Source of the DNA: Lineus longissimus
Taxonomy: Eukaryota > Nemertea > Pilidiophora > Heteronemertea > Lineidae
NCBI RefSeq assembly: GCF_910592395.1
Contig: NC_088315.1
Location: 374,501-438,500, forward strand
DNA: 64,000 nt
Direction: 5' to 3'
A model generated the notes under the pieces. That model saw only the letters and a program-made list of their open reading frames with translations, was not told the DNA's origin and did no database searches. Below, piece after piece: positions 21,573-34,900 of this stretch. Each line of letters starts with the position of its first letter. Position 1 is the stretch's first letter. A program made the position numbers and the translations under genes.

Positions 21573-22846
21573 CGCGGAAAGGGAAATGGAGAAACAGATA
21601 ACACAAAATAATCGACTTTAGACGGGTGACATAGGACTGTTTTAGAACCGGTTTCGGAACAAGGTCGACATTTTTCAACTTGATTCAGAATGTGGGCAAT
21701 TTGTTCGTCATCGTCATTGCTTCATAGCCAGCCTGGGGATCCTTGCCTCACTCTCGCTGTCAGACCATGAAGTCTAACATCACCAGTGTACGAGGATTGA
21801 CGAATAAATCCATCGCTGAATCAACTTCGACTCCTTGCAGTGCATATTAGTCTAACCGAAAACCTCCAGTTTTACTCTCTTCCTCCTACCTTAGACCCTC
21901 TTTGAACACAGTTACAACCTGACTTTCGCCTAATGCCATGCGTGTATCAAGCCAAGGAGTCTTGGGTCTCACAGACATTTATATCCCTTATAGTCCTTTC
22001 ATATTAGGGATCCAGAACAGCCGTGATATAAACCATATACGGAGGGAGTGGCTGTGGCCCACTTGGGTGTCATTACTCTTGTACGTAGCGCCCAGGGAAC
22101 ACCAGTTCGTACCAATCGAAGATAGACCCCTTTAATCTTAAACAGCAACAGGTCAAACTGACGATTACATGAGGAGGATCACAAATGAAAATCACAACTC
22201 CCAAGTTCAAAAAGGCCTCATCACAACCAGTTTCCAAGTCACAATCCGTCAAGAGACAGTAAACCGAAGACAAAATTTCGTCTTGAACGGTGGCGACGCC
22301 ATGGCCAAATGCGTAAACTCAAACGATGGATAACCAGCTGGCAGAGTCTATGGTAGCCTGATCAGAATGTCTGCCACAACACGTAATTTGGCGTGCAATA
22401 GTTGTTTATGGTGTGGGTCCCTTCTCGTCTCTAGTGACTCTAGGAACTCAAAGGGGCCACAGTTTGTGCTGGATACCAACAATTACTAAACGCGACTAGT
22501 ACGCAAAAAGAATGAAAACAGCTAACACAACAAACAATAATTATGCAGCACATTCCTGTTTATTCTGTGCACTTGGTCCATTTCTAATCATTACATATTC
22601 TATCAATCACACCTACAATACAAATGTCTTACATACATAGTTTTTAGAGGTACCATATGGGCACCTTGTTCATCCACAGTTTCATAGCCCCTATATTTGG
22701 CTGATGTGCCTCCCACAAGCTTACCTACTGACTAGACTGACTGTACTCACCATCCAGCCCAAGTAGTTCAAGGTGACTCGCTTCCCAATCAATAAAGGCC
22801 AAATCAATCTCTTTCATTATCAGTCCAGCCTTTCAGTTTTAGAATA
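21573..22846. other. Intergenic, no gene recognised
   Basis: Open frames of about 65 codons are present but show no recognisable domain or splice context. The stretch separates the promoter side of the aerolysin-like gene from the transposon cluster next to GBE1. Confidence 0.5.
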
Positions 22847-22848
22847 TA

Positions 22849-23653
22849 CAGTAGAACCTCCCTCAGTGGACACCTCTGCCAGGCGGACACCTCTACATTA
22901 CGGACACGTCCGGCCAGTCCCGATTTTTTCTAAGTCATTTCCAATAACAAAAACCTCTGTATGGCGGACACCTCTCTATTCCGAATTGCGGACAGGGCGA
23001 TAGCCAATTTTTGGTCCAATTCCCTCCCAATTACGGACAGTAGGCAAAAACAATGGTTTCCCGCGTGCGCTTGGAGAGTCAAGTAGGCCCGACAAGTGTG
23101 ATATTTGCGTAATTAATCAACGTAATTACCCCATGGCATTGTGTTTTTGTATCCTAATTAAGCCGCGGCATTTGTTTACTCATCTTTTCAACTAATCACA
23201 TAGGCCTATTGCATGTATTGTGTCAATGGACACTCATAAATCCAAGCGGTTTTGTCAGTGTTGCGGCGAATATGCGTTAGTAAAGAAATTTAAAAAAATT
23301 AATTATTAATCAAAGGTGGCTGATGGACAGAAATTATGGTGTTTTTTCACACATTATGACATGTTGAGGAGATTTTGCAATACAAGGGGCACCTTTTACT
23401 AAAGAGATTATTCACGCTCTGAGTTCCAAAGTAGCTCACGTCATTCAACGCAACATCACAAGCAATACTGATCAGCCAACAGGTTTAAAGTTTCTACGCT
23501 ATATGTCGACACAGAGAAAACAAAGACCTGCAAGGCGGGAACTTCAAATCCACCTATCGGACGATTTGGCATAACCTCTTTAGTGCGGACACCTCTCTAT
23601 TGCGGACACCCTGGCCCAGTCCCATGGATGTCCGCAATAGAGAGGTTGTACTG
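22849..23653. mobile_element. Pogo/Tigger-like non-autonomous transposon with TA duplication
   Basis: The element starts CAGTAGAACCTC and ends with the reverse complement of CAGTACAACCTC, flanked by TA on both sides (22847-22848 and 23654-23655). CAGTNNAACCTC ends are characteristic of pogo/Tigger members of the Tc1/mariner superfamily. Subterminal GGACACCTCT and TTGCGGACA motifs are repeated several times in both ends and could be transposase-binding sites. The 805-bp body has no long open frame, so it cannot move by itself. Confidence 0.8.
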
Positions 23654-23690
23654 TATACTCATCATCATCGAAAATGTACCAATGTTTACA

Positions 23691-23917
23691 TATGTGACCC
23701 GCTCTACCAAAACTAGGCGCTTGTCGCATCTGAACTTGACAGGTTGATACGGACTTGTTGTTTATTTCCCTATTGTAGACCTTTTGTGAAATGTGACCAA
23801 ATCAGTTTGTAATAGACTTCACAAAAGGTCAACAATAGGGAAATGAACAACAAGTCCGTATCAACCTGTCGAGTTCAGATGCGACAAGCGCCTAGTTTTG
23901 GTAGAGCGGGTCACATA
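23691..23917. mobile_element. Foldback MITE with 100-bp arms and 5-bp target duplication
   Basis: Two near-identical inverted arms of about 100 bp (23691-23790 and 23818-23917) are separated by a 27-bp loop. The outer ends read TATGTGACCCGC and its complement. The direct repeat TTACA flanks both sides and is the likely target-site duplication. Only a few mismatches separate the arms, indicating recent insertion or gene conversion. There is no coding capacity. Confidence 0.88.
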
Positions 23918-24139
23918 TTACAAACAGCTTCACTAACCCATGACTATGAATCAGAGGTAGAGTAATCTACACCCAGTGCTATAAAGTAGAACCAGCATTT
24001 AACACGAGACAACGTCGTTTACACCGATTGTCCGTTTTGTGAATAATTATGCTAGGATATCATGGTCAATGCATTGCAATAGATCCTCTGATTGGTAACT
24101 CCAAACCGGATCCTTTAAGTAGGAAATGCTAGCTTCTGA

Positions 24140-27100
24140 TCACTCGACTTGAGCATACACAGCAGCCATTCTGGCTGGGAGATAGATCTGAAAATCAAAC
24201 AAAACACTGGTTGAGCAACAGAGCCGTTTCACTGAAACATGTTTTTGACATTATGACACAGCATTGCATGTTTAAGGCAAAACTTGGTGAAAGTTCTCCC
24301 CAACTTGAACAAACCTACATGTATGCATTCATACTCACATGCATCGAGTGGTACCTTCCACCCCATCCTTCGTTGAACGTGAAGAATTCTGTTTCATGAT
24401 TGAGTCGGTTGTGTCCACCAAATTCTGGCGCATCTGTATCCAAGACTATCTTATACGTAAACAGCAGTCAAGGAAAACAAGCAGCACCCAACTCAGTGCT
24501 GGCCAAGTACTAATCATCGGACACATCCTATTACTATTCCTTGAGTGCTGAATTAGGAGGCCTACTCTAACCTGTGCACACTTTGGACATGTTCATTGAG
24601 AGGGGTTTAGGACTGAATCTCATGGAGTGATCACATTGACGTTACCAAAGCAGTATCCAATGCAAAAAGGACTTCGATGTCTGAGGCCTTGGTCTCTGAT
24701 GTTTGAAAAAGGATATTTTCCCGGTACATTCGTGCCAATCCGATAACCTTCAAAACTCTTTGACACATGGAAGTTAAACACCCAGACAAGACCAGGTGGC
24801 CTCTCAAACACAATGATCTTGTCATCTTCGTGTTTGCAGCTGACGTACGCCTAGAAAGAGCAGAGGGTGAGGGACTTCGAGATCATGTCTACTGAGCTGA
24901 TACAGGCTTTGGCCATTTGGAAAACAGTCCCCTTGTCCTGGAGGCCAAAGCTGCATGTAGTTCATGAAATACTGGGTAGAAGCCTTTCATGAGGAAGTTG
25001 GCACCTCTCTCTTGTCAATAACTGAGATAACATTGAGAGTGAACGAAAGGATGTTCTGGGAGGCAGTGAAGAGATGACCAAATTCAATGAATTGACCAAC
25101 CTGTTCTGCAGCCAGCCAGCCGTACTTTTCCTCGAGGTGTTGCATGGCACGATCAAATGAATTGAGATGCTTATACCGGAGCAAGTCATCGTCAGCTAGG
25201 TTATACTGGCGGCGCGCATAATGGTAGCTCTCTTGGTTGCCGATCCGTGGGAAGTCTAACCACTCTGGATGACCAAACTCATTGCCTGAAGAATAAAGAG
25301 ATTTTGAAAATAAGGAATTGGTCGAGCAGAAAATGAGGATCGAGTTGCTCAGGAATCATGGAGTGTTATTGCACCGGTTTCTGAACTATTGCTCTGAAAG
25401 TACAAGTGTGGAAGTTAGATGTCATTGTCAGTGCAGTGCCTGTCCACTCATCAAGTGTTTAAGTATATTTATTCAGGACTTGTCTGCAAGAGGCATCAAG
25501 CTGTCACAGGGTGGACTGGTACAGGTTGTAGGTGGCTGAAGATGAGATGCAACATACCCATGAAGTTAAGGTAGCCTTCACCACCTAATCCATGCGTGAT
25601 CAAACGGATCATCTTATGAAGACTAATTCCTCGATCAATGATGTGATTGACTGGCATCAGAGTGGACATGTTCGTGTACATCTCCTTGTCCATCAACCAG
25701 AATGCGAGCGTCTTGTCCCCGACGAGGGCCTGGTCGTGACTCTCACAGTACGCAATACAGCGTTCACCGTGACGCCTGTTGGTCAGTGTATGGATGATAT
25801 TACCCATATTCCAATTCTCGTCTGATTGTTCCTTCAGAAGTTTGATCCACTTGTCTGGGATGGCCATTGCCAGGCGGTAGTCAAACCCGCCACCACCTTC
25901 CTCCACTGGGCGGCAAAGTGCTGGCATGCCAGACACTTCCTTAAAGGTATACAGACAAAGCTTAGAAGAGAACAGTGAATTGGGTTCAACCTATGCTAAA
26001 TATCTCTAAATCTTACACAACTTAGTCACTGATCAAAATTTTTTTAGGTCTATAAATAGTACGTTCACAGTCCCCAATGGTACAACCGATTTGAGTGGGG
26101 AATAACTTTCCAGCAACAAAAGACCTGCCTGATTTTTCTCAAACTAATTTTGGAGGGGTGTATGCACTCCATACCCCCTCAATTTCACCAAACACAAATG
26201 CTCAGACAGGTCTTGAGACAAGGATCAACTAACCTCGGCCACCGTTGTAATGAATGGATAGAACTTGTGCAACATTTTATTTGCAATCATCAGGTAGACG
26301 AGTGACTCTGTGTCCGTGTTCAACCAGAAGTATTCTTGATAGTCTCCACTGAATCCCTGCCCTGAAATGAACCCAGACAGGTTAAAGACACAACCGTTCC
26401 TGCAAAGTTAAGCACATAGATCTGCTATTTTTTAGTTTTGTACACCAACAGAGAAGATACTCAGCCATATTTTGCTAAGTTCAAATCTAATGATGTGCCA
26501 GGGATAAATTTCATTCAGCTGGATCTCTGAATTGACCAAGAGTAATGACGGACAGGTCACAATGTTAATGAAGCAGATTGTTTCGCTACCAACTAAAACA
26601 GAAGAATACGCACCCAAGCCATGACTGTGATAAATCATGGACGTGACACCATCAAATCTAAAGCCATCAAAGTGGTACTCCTCGATCCACCACCGCAGGT
26701 TTGACAAGAGGAAGCGCAACACCTCCCACCTGGAGAGGACCAGAAAACATGAGCATGACCTCACCTTGACCTGCTTAAGTCACCTATTCGAACAATAACA
26801 CTGGGATAGAGCCATTTAGGAGATGCCCACACCCACTTCAAGACAATGGTTATAAAAGCTTTTTTCATCTCGTTGTTAATCATAAACTACTGAACTGCCC
26901 TCATCTTTGTCCTACATTGCAATCTTTTGACTCAAAACAAGGTTTACTCTTCTGAAACCATATCACTTACCTCTTCTGGCAAAACCAAGCCAAAGAATTA
27001 CAAGAAACATGTAAACTTTTATCAAATAGCTTCCAACTGGAATACCGACACTCCCCGCACTTACGATGTATAATTGAATAGTCTGCTATCCCAGAGATCA

Positions 27101-29951
27101 TGATCTCCACGAGGCCCATCATGGAAGAAGCAGCTGTTTGTGCCGTCAAACTGGTTGATGCCATCGGCCACGTTCTTGGAAGCATGGCTGTGGACGACGT
27201 CAAGGAGTACCACTATACCATTAGCATGGGCAACATCTATCATCGCCTTCAGTTCCTCGGGGGTGCCAAAGCGACTGGAGGGCAAGAAGAAATAAAGTGC
27301 AAAATCTGATCTGATCCTTTGTATTGGTTCCCTTTCAAATACCACATAAGGATTTTCCAGCAGTTATCAAGTCTTAACATTTGACAAACAATTCCTACAT
27401 CAGACTCCTCTGTAGTGTACTTTTGATGGTTGATTCTTCTTGTGTTATTTTTATGTTGAAAGATAAAGACTAGGAATTCTGTAGCGTATGTCTGACCAGA
27501 CAAAATGACTCACCTAGAGGCCGCATAAAAGCTAGTCACCTGGTAACCAAAGCTGGCATAATACGCATGCTCCATTACAGCCATCAGTTGGATTGCATTG
27601 TACCCTGGAAGCAAGACCAACCCCATTAGAACAAGACGAATTCAAAGTGAATCTCACACAAATAGTCAGGTAATAGCATTCATGGTATTGGTATTGGTAT
27701 TGGTCATCACTGGTATGGTCATATGACATCAATTCCAAACTGAGAACAAGCGGGTGGTAACACCCACATGTTCGGGTCGGAAATTATCAACTTGATTTTG
27801 TCTATTACGGCAAGTAATCTTTGAATTTCTCACCTAAGTCCTTTATCCTTGGTATAACATTATCTTTGAAGTGTGTATAGCTGGCGACCTTCCCTTCCCA
27901 TGAAGAGATCCCCACGTGGGATTCATAGATCCTAAGTCGCTTTGGTTTTGCTGGATGTGCATGCTTGAAGATGTACTTCTGAAAAAGGAGTCGCGATTCA
28001 AAACATAAGAAAATCACGGCTTTGGGCGAAAATCAGTCATGCAGAAATACAACCAAGCTTCATCAGCACAGATAAGGGACACTGAATCATGAGCTGTAAT
28101 CAGAGAAAATTCCCTACACACTTTCTTGATAATTGTGTCGAACTAAGACACATATCAAAAGCATTTGCAAGTGCTCCCGTACACTCAATACATGTCTCTT
28201 TCCAGGGGGGGGGGGAGATTTAAAAGACAGCACCCATGACAACATGGTTTGACTTTCCATCCTGAAAATATAACACATACCTCTGGAGGATCCCAGAATA
28301 TTTGGTCATAGACATTGGTCTTCTCTGGTTGGACAACATACTTCGCCCATGGTGATATACGATCGATTAATTTGTTTTCCTTTGTTAAAATTTGGAGCTA
28401 GAAATAAAGAGGAGATACAGTTAACTTGGATACAATGTTGGAAGAGGCTTCCATATGCAACTAGCAAAGTTCAAAATCAATGTTTTTTGCTTGTGATAAT
28501 AGAACCATTGGACTATATCAGGGAAATAACCATAATGAAGTCCGCCTACCTTGACCTTACTGCCGTGGGGAATAGGACATGAGCCGTCCCCCTGAGGAGG
28601 AATCGTCACCTCCCACTTTCCAAATCCAATGTCTTGAAATTTCCACTCCAACTTTTTCCAGTTATCTGCAAGGTATAACATGCAGAAGGACATTACAACG
28701 AATGAAGAACCATGGGAAAAAACAACTTTTCCCATGTGGATTCAGATAATCTGTTACCAGGACATACTGGAGGAGCCCTATTTCTAAAGCTCTACACTTG
28801 AACTGATGTATGCTTACATTTAGAGACAAGTGTACATGTACATGTATGCAGACATTCAGATGCTTACCTTGAAGTTATCATTATTATGACCCCTTTTCAG
28901 GGAAATCATCGCATTAGATGGAGTTACAGACTTACTGAAATCTCCAAACAAGAACACTCCATCTGCCCCAGGAGCCCATTCTCTCCATACCACGCCACCG
29001 TCGTCTGTTCTGTGATAACCAAAGAATTCATATCCTTTGGTGAAGTTGTCCACAGAGCCTTCATTCTTCTCTATGTCAGACCACATAGACTCCATACAGC
29101 CATACCTTGGGGAAAGAGCAGTACAGTCTTTTACAACCACTTTTCGTTTAATATCAAACTACATACAATGACGCAATAGGCCTTTTCGAAGAAGACGAAT
29201 CAGCACCAAAACAACTCAAATGCGCACACTCAGAACACATCAGAAGGCCTAAGCCGACTTCAGACAATGCCTAGAGAAACGGCTATCCTTTGTTCAAGGT
29301 GAAACGCTTGACTGGTCAGCGCCAAACCACAGTCAAATACAACAACAGGAAACAGGAAAGCCTTGCTGCTGTATTCATATCATTGTTCTGTGGTGACGCA
29401 CTCATGCCAGTCATATCATGATATGGCATGGGTGATCTGGAATGTGATGGGCTCGGGATGGGATTGGCTGGCGGATGCATGGTGACCAGGTAAAGGGGCC
29501 AGCCTGTCTAGCCCTGGAGGGGGAGACGGTCAAAAATGTTATTGGTCATTGCCCTTCGGGGAGTTCGGCCAGTGGCAACGTCAGCCTCATCGTGGTGGCG
29601 GACCAACGCACTCAAGCTTGTGTGTTCTGCCTGTATGCATCCGTCTATCGAGTCCATACGAATATCATCAGTGCAGTGGTGTTATTGCTATCGCACTATA
29701 GCCTTTGCACGCGTAATAAACCACGGCACAGGTGACAGGGCATAGCCTACCTTTACCTATTCCCGGACACGCACTAAAACTAGAAAATAACATTACTTGT
29801 GTTTGGATACCATCTGACAACCCGTTCCAACGATGCTAATTATCTTAATGCTAGTTTACCTTCTTCTTATTTCCTGCTCATGTGGTCGTAAATACCCATC
29901 CAGCTCAAAAAGCCGCTCGATTCCAGGAACGTTAACTTTTTCCGGATCCAT
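24140..29951 (-). CDS. GBE1: 1,4-alpha-glucan (glycogen) branching enzyme, 683 aa, 14 exons
   Basis: The enzyme (EC 2.4.1.18, GH13) cuts an alpha-1,4 chain and rejoins it as an alpha-1,6 branch in cytosolic glycogen. Exons: 29951-29860, 29105-28936, 28665-28550, 28397-28281, 27978-27834, 27604-27514, 27274-27065, 26729-26614, 26361-26234, 25939-25558, 25285-25101, 24850-24717, 24456-24339, 24187-24140. All join in phase to 683 residues (human 702). An N-terminal CBM48-type module ([15 protein letters not shown]) precedes the catalytic barrel, with DVVHSHAS, the nucleophile Asp340 in FDGFRFDG, acid/base Glu395 in VAEEVSGMP, and His463-Asp464 in [11 protein letters not shown]. An all-beta C-terminal domain ends at VYAQVE. 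The start at 29951 is preferred over an in-frame ATG at 30059 because the human protein aligns only from here. Intron 12 is U12-type AT-AC. The exon 11 donor (CAG-GTTGGT) is weak. Confidence 0.96.
24457..24716 (-). other. U12-type AT-AC intron of GBE1
   Basis: This 260-nt intron begins ATATCCTTTTTC, matching the minor-spliceosome donor ATATCCTT, and ends TGTTTAC. A perfect U12 branch site TTCCTTGAC lies at 24475-24467, with its A 11 nt from the intron end. Splicing here restores [16 protein letters not shown], which matches the conserved branching-enzyme sequence. No GT-AG choice does so without adding about 20 foreign residues. Confidence 0.93.
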
Positions 29952-30001
29952 GTTGTCATTCAGAAGGACTAAAGCCACAAAGGTCAAGGTCACATCAGCG
30001 A

Positions 30002-30786
30002 AGGTCTCGTTAGGGAGTTTTTCCCAAATGTACGCGATGATGACGTGCCCAATTAACACGACGTAACATCTATTTTAAAATGCGTTTCCAAAGTGAATGC
30101 ATGAGGACAACCCATTTGTGTCGTATATCACTGGAAACGCCCGATTCCCCTGATTCTGCAGGATGTTAAATCGGGCATTTTATTTCTTTAAATAAATCAT
30201 AAGCGTCGCATTAGCTCCTAGCTCTGTTCACCATCCCAAATGGCAATATTGCCAATTGGGCCGGACAATCACGAAAAACCTCAAATATTATACATTTCTT
30301 CCTGAATAATTCTTACAGAGACCATTCTCCCATGAAAGACAGTTGCTTACGCTACACAAAAATAAAAAAAAATCGAGGGTCAACCATTGAACTTTTGAGA
30401 TATGTTGAATTTTGCTCAAATCAGCGAAAAACGCACCAACTGGCACTGGACGGCATTTCAACACGGGGCCGACGCACATCCCAAGTTCAGTGTACACATA
30501 CGTCGGCAACAACAGTATAAATGCGTAGTTTCTTGTTAGTCGCCTATTGAGTAGCGCTCTGGGTTTCAGAAACTCCAAAAAAACATGTCTTTGCCAAAAC
30601 AACTGCTGAATCAACGCTGACATACTGGAAGGACCGAGAAATCAATGATTTTAGGAACTACGGTTAGGGCTTGGCCGCGCATGAATAAAAAAACACTCCC
30701 TAATGAGACCTAAAATAGATGTTACGTCAGGTTAATGGGGCACGTCATCATCGCGTACATTTGTGAAAAACTCCCTAACGAGACCT
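30002..30786. repeat. 75-bp inverted duplication spanning the GBE1 5' region
   Basis: 30002-30076 (reading on the minus strand) and 30712-30786 (plus strand) match at 71 of 75 positions with no gaps. The proximal copy covers the stretch 50-125 bp upstream of the GBE1 start codon, in the 5' leader or promoter. The distal copy is preceded at 30693 by a further direct CTCCCTAATGAGACCTAA motif. The 635 bp between them hold no recognised gene. Confidence 0.9.
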
Positions 30787-31219
30787 AAGTGGGCGTGGCA
30801 AATGAACAAGGATTTGAGAGATTAAGGGTGCTTATTACAAGAAATTAAAAGAACGAGCTATTGTGGAATTGTTGGGGGGGGGGGGGAGTATGACTATATG
30901 CGCTTTACTATTGATATCCGTAGGGACGAGGGACCATCTCGAAGGTTTACCGTGGTTAAGCAGGGGAGGCCTACTAGACTCTTTCACAACAGCCCGACCC
31001 TGCTATAGTGCTACAGAGAAGACAGTTAGGCCTCTATATAATGTATGTCTTCCATCTTCAGATTGAGTCTGGTGTGTTGAATCCCACCGGTCGATCATTC
31101 ACGCGTGGTTAATGTTATCAGTAATGGTGACACGGAGCCAAAACCACCTGCACTATATCAGATTTGAATAAAGACAAACAAGAAGATCATTCGATTGCTG
31201 AACAAATTGCATAACAAGT

Positions 31220-31225
31220 TTTATT
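31220..31225 (-). promoter_or_regulatory. Candidate polyadenylation signal of ZNF143-like gene
   Basis: AATAAA on the minus strand lies about 700 nt after the stop codon and would give an A/T-rich 3' UTR of normal length. Transcription toward it ends about 1.2 kb before the GBE1 start. Confidence 0.5.
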
Positions 31226-31920
31226 TACAATTTCATACATCATTTAAGTGTAGATCCAGAACAGTCAACAAATATACAAACCCACTTCTCACAGAACGCA
31301 TTTTCACAAAGATTTCTCACAACACTGGAAACATCTTTTTTTTTTCAAGAAGGCCATGAATCGAGAGGAGACCAATAGAAGGAATGCGCCTTGAACTTGA
31401 GGCACACATGAAAGAAAATGAATAATGTTTATCCACTCCCCGGGATATGCTATTGCTTACGAGGTTTCAAGAACGTATCGAGAAGATGTCTTAAAACAGA
31501 AAACAGACATGTAATCCTAAACTGTAAGGATAACGGGTATCAACCATACATGTATCAACAAGGTTTAGAATAAATTATTCTACAGAAACTGATGTACAAC
31601 AAATTCTCACAAAAAATAAACTTAGTATATCACTGTATTTCCTGACAAAACATAAATTCTAGACTGTACAAAATGTATTTCTTGCGTTTTAAACCTAGAA
31701 CCCAAGCAGTATTTTTCTTACTGTCACAGTAAATTTTCTTCAGCTAATTTCTAACCCCCACTAAGCAGAAAATTACGATTATATTCATTTTCGGAACTGC
31801 AAGATGGCCAAATGTTGAAATCAGGCACCTAGTTCTGAAGCGGATTCTTCTGTGATTTCATTCACATGCAAGTTGACACGTTTCATAAGTCACCAGTTTA
31901 ACATCCGCTTCAATTCACTA

Positions 31921-34900
31921 TCATGATGAAAATGTAATCATGGAACCATCTTGGTTGGTAACGACAGCATCTCCACATGTATCGGGATCCATTCCAGCAT
32001 CGGTTCCCTCAAGAACATCTGATGTGATCGTTGACACGCAGCTAGAGACAGGGATCATACCACCAACTGCAGTATGTTGCGAGGCAAGTTGCTGAAACAT
32101 AATGGACATTTCGTTTTAATCAGGTGTTGACTTCGTTAGTACAAGAATGATTCCCTGTCCACTGTCTCAACAATCTTTTGCAACAGAAATAAAGAGTTGG
32201 TTGACAACTCTCTGAAGTGTGATTGCACAAACAACACCAATGAAAGAAACAAGGATTTGATGGAAACGTTCTCAGTGACTGTGGATGAGACACACCTTTG
32301 TTGAGAATGTCGGCAGTGCCTTGTCTCACCATCTTGACCCTCCAGCTTTGAATAGACTCCGCCAACCCTGACTCCGTTACACGTATGAGGGGAGGTAATG
32401 GACAGAGTAGCTCTGATGGTTTAGAATATGCCTCACCTGCAGTGCTTGAAGTTGGGTAGGATCCGTCACGAGATAGATCTGTTGTTGATCGCCAGTCGAC
32501 ATGACTCCAGGTAACTGTTGTATTGAGATTTGTTGTGGACCTCCTAGAGACAGAGCTCCTTCCTGAGAAACAACATGAACACTCTCTCCTGATCTAACCA
32601 TGGCCAGCTGAAATTCAAGGGACAATATTCAGACAAACTGACAGATTCGGTGGTGACTACGGTAATGCGCCTTCCTCCTTGAAAAAGCAGACAACACAAA
32701 AGCACCTGTCGGGGACTTCTAGACCACAAGCTGAGAGTCGGCCCCACTCACTTATACTATAGTGATAGTGAGTTCTGTTCAAGGAACTTTTTCCAAAGCG
32801 CTTACGATTTTTTTTCTCCATGTTTTCTTACCTGTGGATCACTGATTACAAGTGTACCCTCTCCTTCATCCACCAGATCCAGATTCAGATGCTGCATTTT
32901 CATTTTCTTGTTTTGCGGTTCTAAACCAAGGTTCTCTGAATAAATAAGAATGCAAGATCAGTTTCCATGATCAAGTCTGTCATTCCATTACAATCTCAAT
33001 TCTCTAGCCGTCAGGAGATCATTGACAAACAGAAAAAAGCCATGGTTGATTGAACTGAGGATAGATAAACAGCCAGAGACAACGTATACTGTACACATCT
33101 AATCTCCAAGAACAGACTCCTTCTACACTACCAGGTCAGGGTTGCAGAACCACAGCTTACAGTGGGGGAGTTGTTGGCCAACAGGTGGGGCTGTTCACTG
33201 CACCTCAACGTTTCAAATTTACTCCAAGGTTTTATATCAGATTTTCCTTCTCCTTGCCTCTAAGACTGGTTGCCTACCAAAGCTAAGCAGGCCTGTCTCC
33301 CTTAAATCACGACCACTTACCACTAATACCGTCTGGGGGAATAATCAGAGTTGGGTCATCTTCCGAATCATCACCGTGAGCTGTCCGTTTATGCATCGAG
33401 AGAGTCGATGTCTGACGATAGTGTTTGCCACAGTGGTTACATATGTAGGGCTTAGAATGTGTATGTACGACGTGGTGTTTGTATAAACTAGAATACTCAG
33501 TGAAACGCTTGCCGCAGCCTTGGATAGTGCAGACATAGGGCTTCTCGCCTGGAAAGGAAACCGGTTGTTTTAAAGTAGAAGTTATCAGGAACCTGAAGCA
33601 GTTTTAGTCTTCACCTTAAGATATTGATACCCTACTGGAAAAGTCAACATTCATATTACATTCCTAAGATAGTGTTTACATAGGCCTTACTCCAAATGGT
33701 GTATTGGTTATTGAAGTAAACACCAAAGGTGAGAATGACAAATTGACTTCATCGTAATGTTGTCTCCATGATGGCCTGATCGGTTGACATCAAACCTAAG
33801 CCCCACGATGATCATACCTGTGTGTATTCGTATGTGATTTTTGTAGTTGGTAGCGCTAGCGAACGCCTTCCCACATCCCTCGTCCGAGCATATGTATGGT
33901 CGTTCCCCTGTGTGTGTCCTGATGTGAACTTTACGGATGTTGGATGTCGTGAACGAGCGATCGCAGCCTTCGAAGGGACATTTGAAGGGCTTCTCACCTG
34001 AAAACAACATTTGTGTAATGTTCATCAGGAACTGGTCAAGTCATATTACTTGATGAAACCAAGGGCTTGTTGATAGCACTCGTTGCAAGAACAGGTCTGT
34101 CTAGGACTGAGAATGCAAAAGAAGATTAAATAGATTTGCTGCCCCAAAGCCCAATACTTAAGTCCAGGTGGACGGCTGAAAGCTTGCCAACTTACCGGTG
34201 TGTGTCCTCACATGTTTCTGTAAATCGCCCGATGTTTTGAAGGCCTTATCACATGTCTCTTCAGGGCATTTATATGGTTTCTCTCCTGTGTGGACACGGG
34301 TATGACTCTTCAGACCATAACCAGTTGCAAACGCTTTGCCTATAGAAACAGAGTAAGACACATGTGAAAGGTAATCATTGATGGGTCATGATGGGCCAAA
34401 TCAGCAGAAACAACAATCAGTGCTCGAACACAAAAACAAAATCAAGCAGAAATGTCCTCCTATTATCCATATTTTGGGGGGAGGTTAACATTTTCAAAGA
34501 CAGAAGGACTTTTCATCAAGGCAAAGTCAGCATCCCTGAAACTAACCGCAAGATGGAAATTCACAGCCAAAAGGACGGTCGCCAGTATGTGATCTTTCAT
34601 GGACTTTGAGGTGATGCTGCGTTGTATAGAGCCTGCCACATCCATCATAGCTACAGCGGAAAGCACGGTCACCCATCGCAATGGCTCGCTCACTGGTCAG
34701 TCTCATCGCCTGCAAAAGTGCAAGAGAAATTAAGAGGTTTTGGGTGTGAGGCTTATCAAAATATCACATGGAAATGTTTACAATCTTAGTAGACAGAAAA
34801 CTCAGTTGCATTTATCTAAAATATAGCCAATACTCCAACAAAATAATGAACAATGGATAAGAAGCAGTTGGTTTTTGCTGATACCTTGAGTCAAGACCTC

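Noticed and set aside
24620-24716. Reading through GBE1 exon 12 to a GT donor (TTTG-GTAACG)
   Set aside because: It would insert about 20 unrelated residues; the AT-AC intron restores the conserved sequence exactly.
29952-30059. In-frame upstream ATG extending GBE1 by 36 residues
   Set aside because: The extension has no counterpart in branching enzymes and lies in the inverted-repeat DNA; family alignment begins at the ATG at 29951.
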